The translations under genes were made by a program, and so were the position numbers. The notes under the pieces were generated by a model. That model was not told where the DNA came from, did not search any database, and was given only the letters and a program-made list of their open reading frames with translations. A stretch of 6,427 bases of DNA from Syntrophomonadaceae bacterium (GTDB lineage Bacteria; Bacillota; Dethiobacteria; DTU022), in NCBI GenBank assembly GCA_003553305.1, contig PWEB01000230.1, forward strand, positions 1-6,427, read 5' to 3'. The stretch's first letter is position 1, and each line of letters opens with the position of its first letter. This document shows, piece after piece, positions 6,233-6,427 of this stretch.

Positions 6233-6240
6233 ATTATTGA

Positions 6241-6246
6241 CCTCCT
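6241..6246 (-). promoter_or_regulatory. Ribosome binding site of xdhC that fixes the TTG start
   Basis: The - strand reads AGGAGG here, a full match to the anti-Shine-Dalgarno core, with an 8-base spacer to TTG at 6232. It decides the start, because no ATG or GTG in frame nearby is as well placed. Confidence 0.8.
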
Positions 6247-6262
6247 ATGAATTAAAAAACAA

Positions 6263-6427
6263 TCATTTGCCGAACGAACAAGCAGGATAAGTGCAAGTTT
6301 CGCAACGACGACAGAAACCACCATGACCAAGAGAGGCTAAATCAGCAGCATTAATCTTTTCTCCGGCTAACAAACGCGGAAAAATCAGGTCAAATACGGT
6401 CGTCCTGAAAAACATCCCGCACGCCGG
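6263..6427 (-). CDS. Molybdopterin-binding protein (MoeA/MogA-related), C-terminal fragment
   Basis: Only the last 54 codons and the TGA stop lie in the window; the rest continues past the right edge. The visible peptide starts PACGMFFRTTVFDLIFPRLL and ends GHGGFC..C..C....C followed by SFGK. I recognise this tail from the molybdopterin-binding proteins of Clostridia that are encoded beside xdhC and yqeB: an RTVFD-LI-PR-LAGE segment, a GHGG turn, then a small cysteine cluster. Here the cysteines are at fragment positions 39, 42, 45 and 50, and another lies at position 3. The cluster could bind a metal. The full-length protein is expected to have an MoCF-binding domain, but that part is not visible, so the family call rests on the tail plus the neighbours. 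The stop is 30 bases before the xdhC start in the same direction, consistent with co-transcription. Confidence 0.75.
   Translation of the reverse strand, partial: PACGMFFRTTVFDLIFPRLLAGEKINAADLASLGHGGFCRRCETCTYPACSFGK

Overview
The window looks like chromosomal DNA from an anaerobic, low-to-mid GC Firmicute of the Clostridia type. The grounds are strong AGGAGG-type ribosome binding sites, a TTG start, tightly packed genes, and protein families typical of anaerobes (YqeB, XdhC, a GltD-like flavoprotein with a ferredoxin tail). No species can be named from the sequence alone, and I saw no insertion sequences, phage genes, tRNAs, rRNAs or CRISPR arrays.

Layout. The left end (1-945, + strand) is the 3' part of a gene for a flavin/NAD(P)-binding oxidoreductase ending in a two-motif ferredoxin domain. 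It converges, across a 30-base gap, with a set of seven genes and gene fragments that all read on the - strand. Read from right to left in transcription order these are: the last 54 codons of a molybdopterin-binding protein (6263-6427), xdhC (5444-6232), yqeB (4606-5442), an ABC ATPase of the ModC type (3876-4550), a ModA-type binding protein (3018-3803), a DUF364/heavy-metal-chelation-domain protein (2234-2998), a ModB-type permease (1396-2205), and a short ModE-type regulator (976-1320). Gaps range from 1 to about 75 bases, so one long transcript with possible internal signals is the simplest reading. Its promoter lies beyond the right edge.

How the genes fit together. The upstream part (molybdopterin-binding protein, XdhC, YqeB) is the maturation kit of selenium-dependent molybdenum hydroxylases, the xanthine dehydrogenase/purine hydroxylase-like enzymes. 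The downstream part is a complete molybdate (or tungstate) importer: ATPase, binding protein and permease, with a ModE-like repressor last. The window therefore couples uptake of the metal to its insertion into a hydroxylase cofactor. The flavin/iron-sulfur oxidoreductase on the left may be an electron-transfer partner of such an enzyme, but the hydroxylase itself is not in view.

The points most worth a second look are the DUF364 protein inserted between ModA and ModB, the absence of a MOP/TOBE molybdate-sensing domain from both the ATPase and the regulator, the ModA-like protein with no lipobox cysteine, a hairpin between modC and modA, and the missing Shine-Dalgarno before the DUF364 start.
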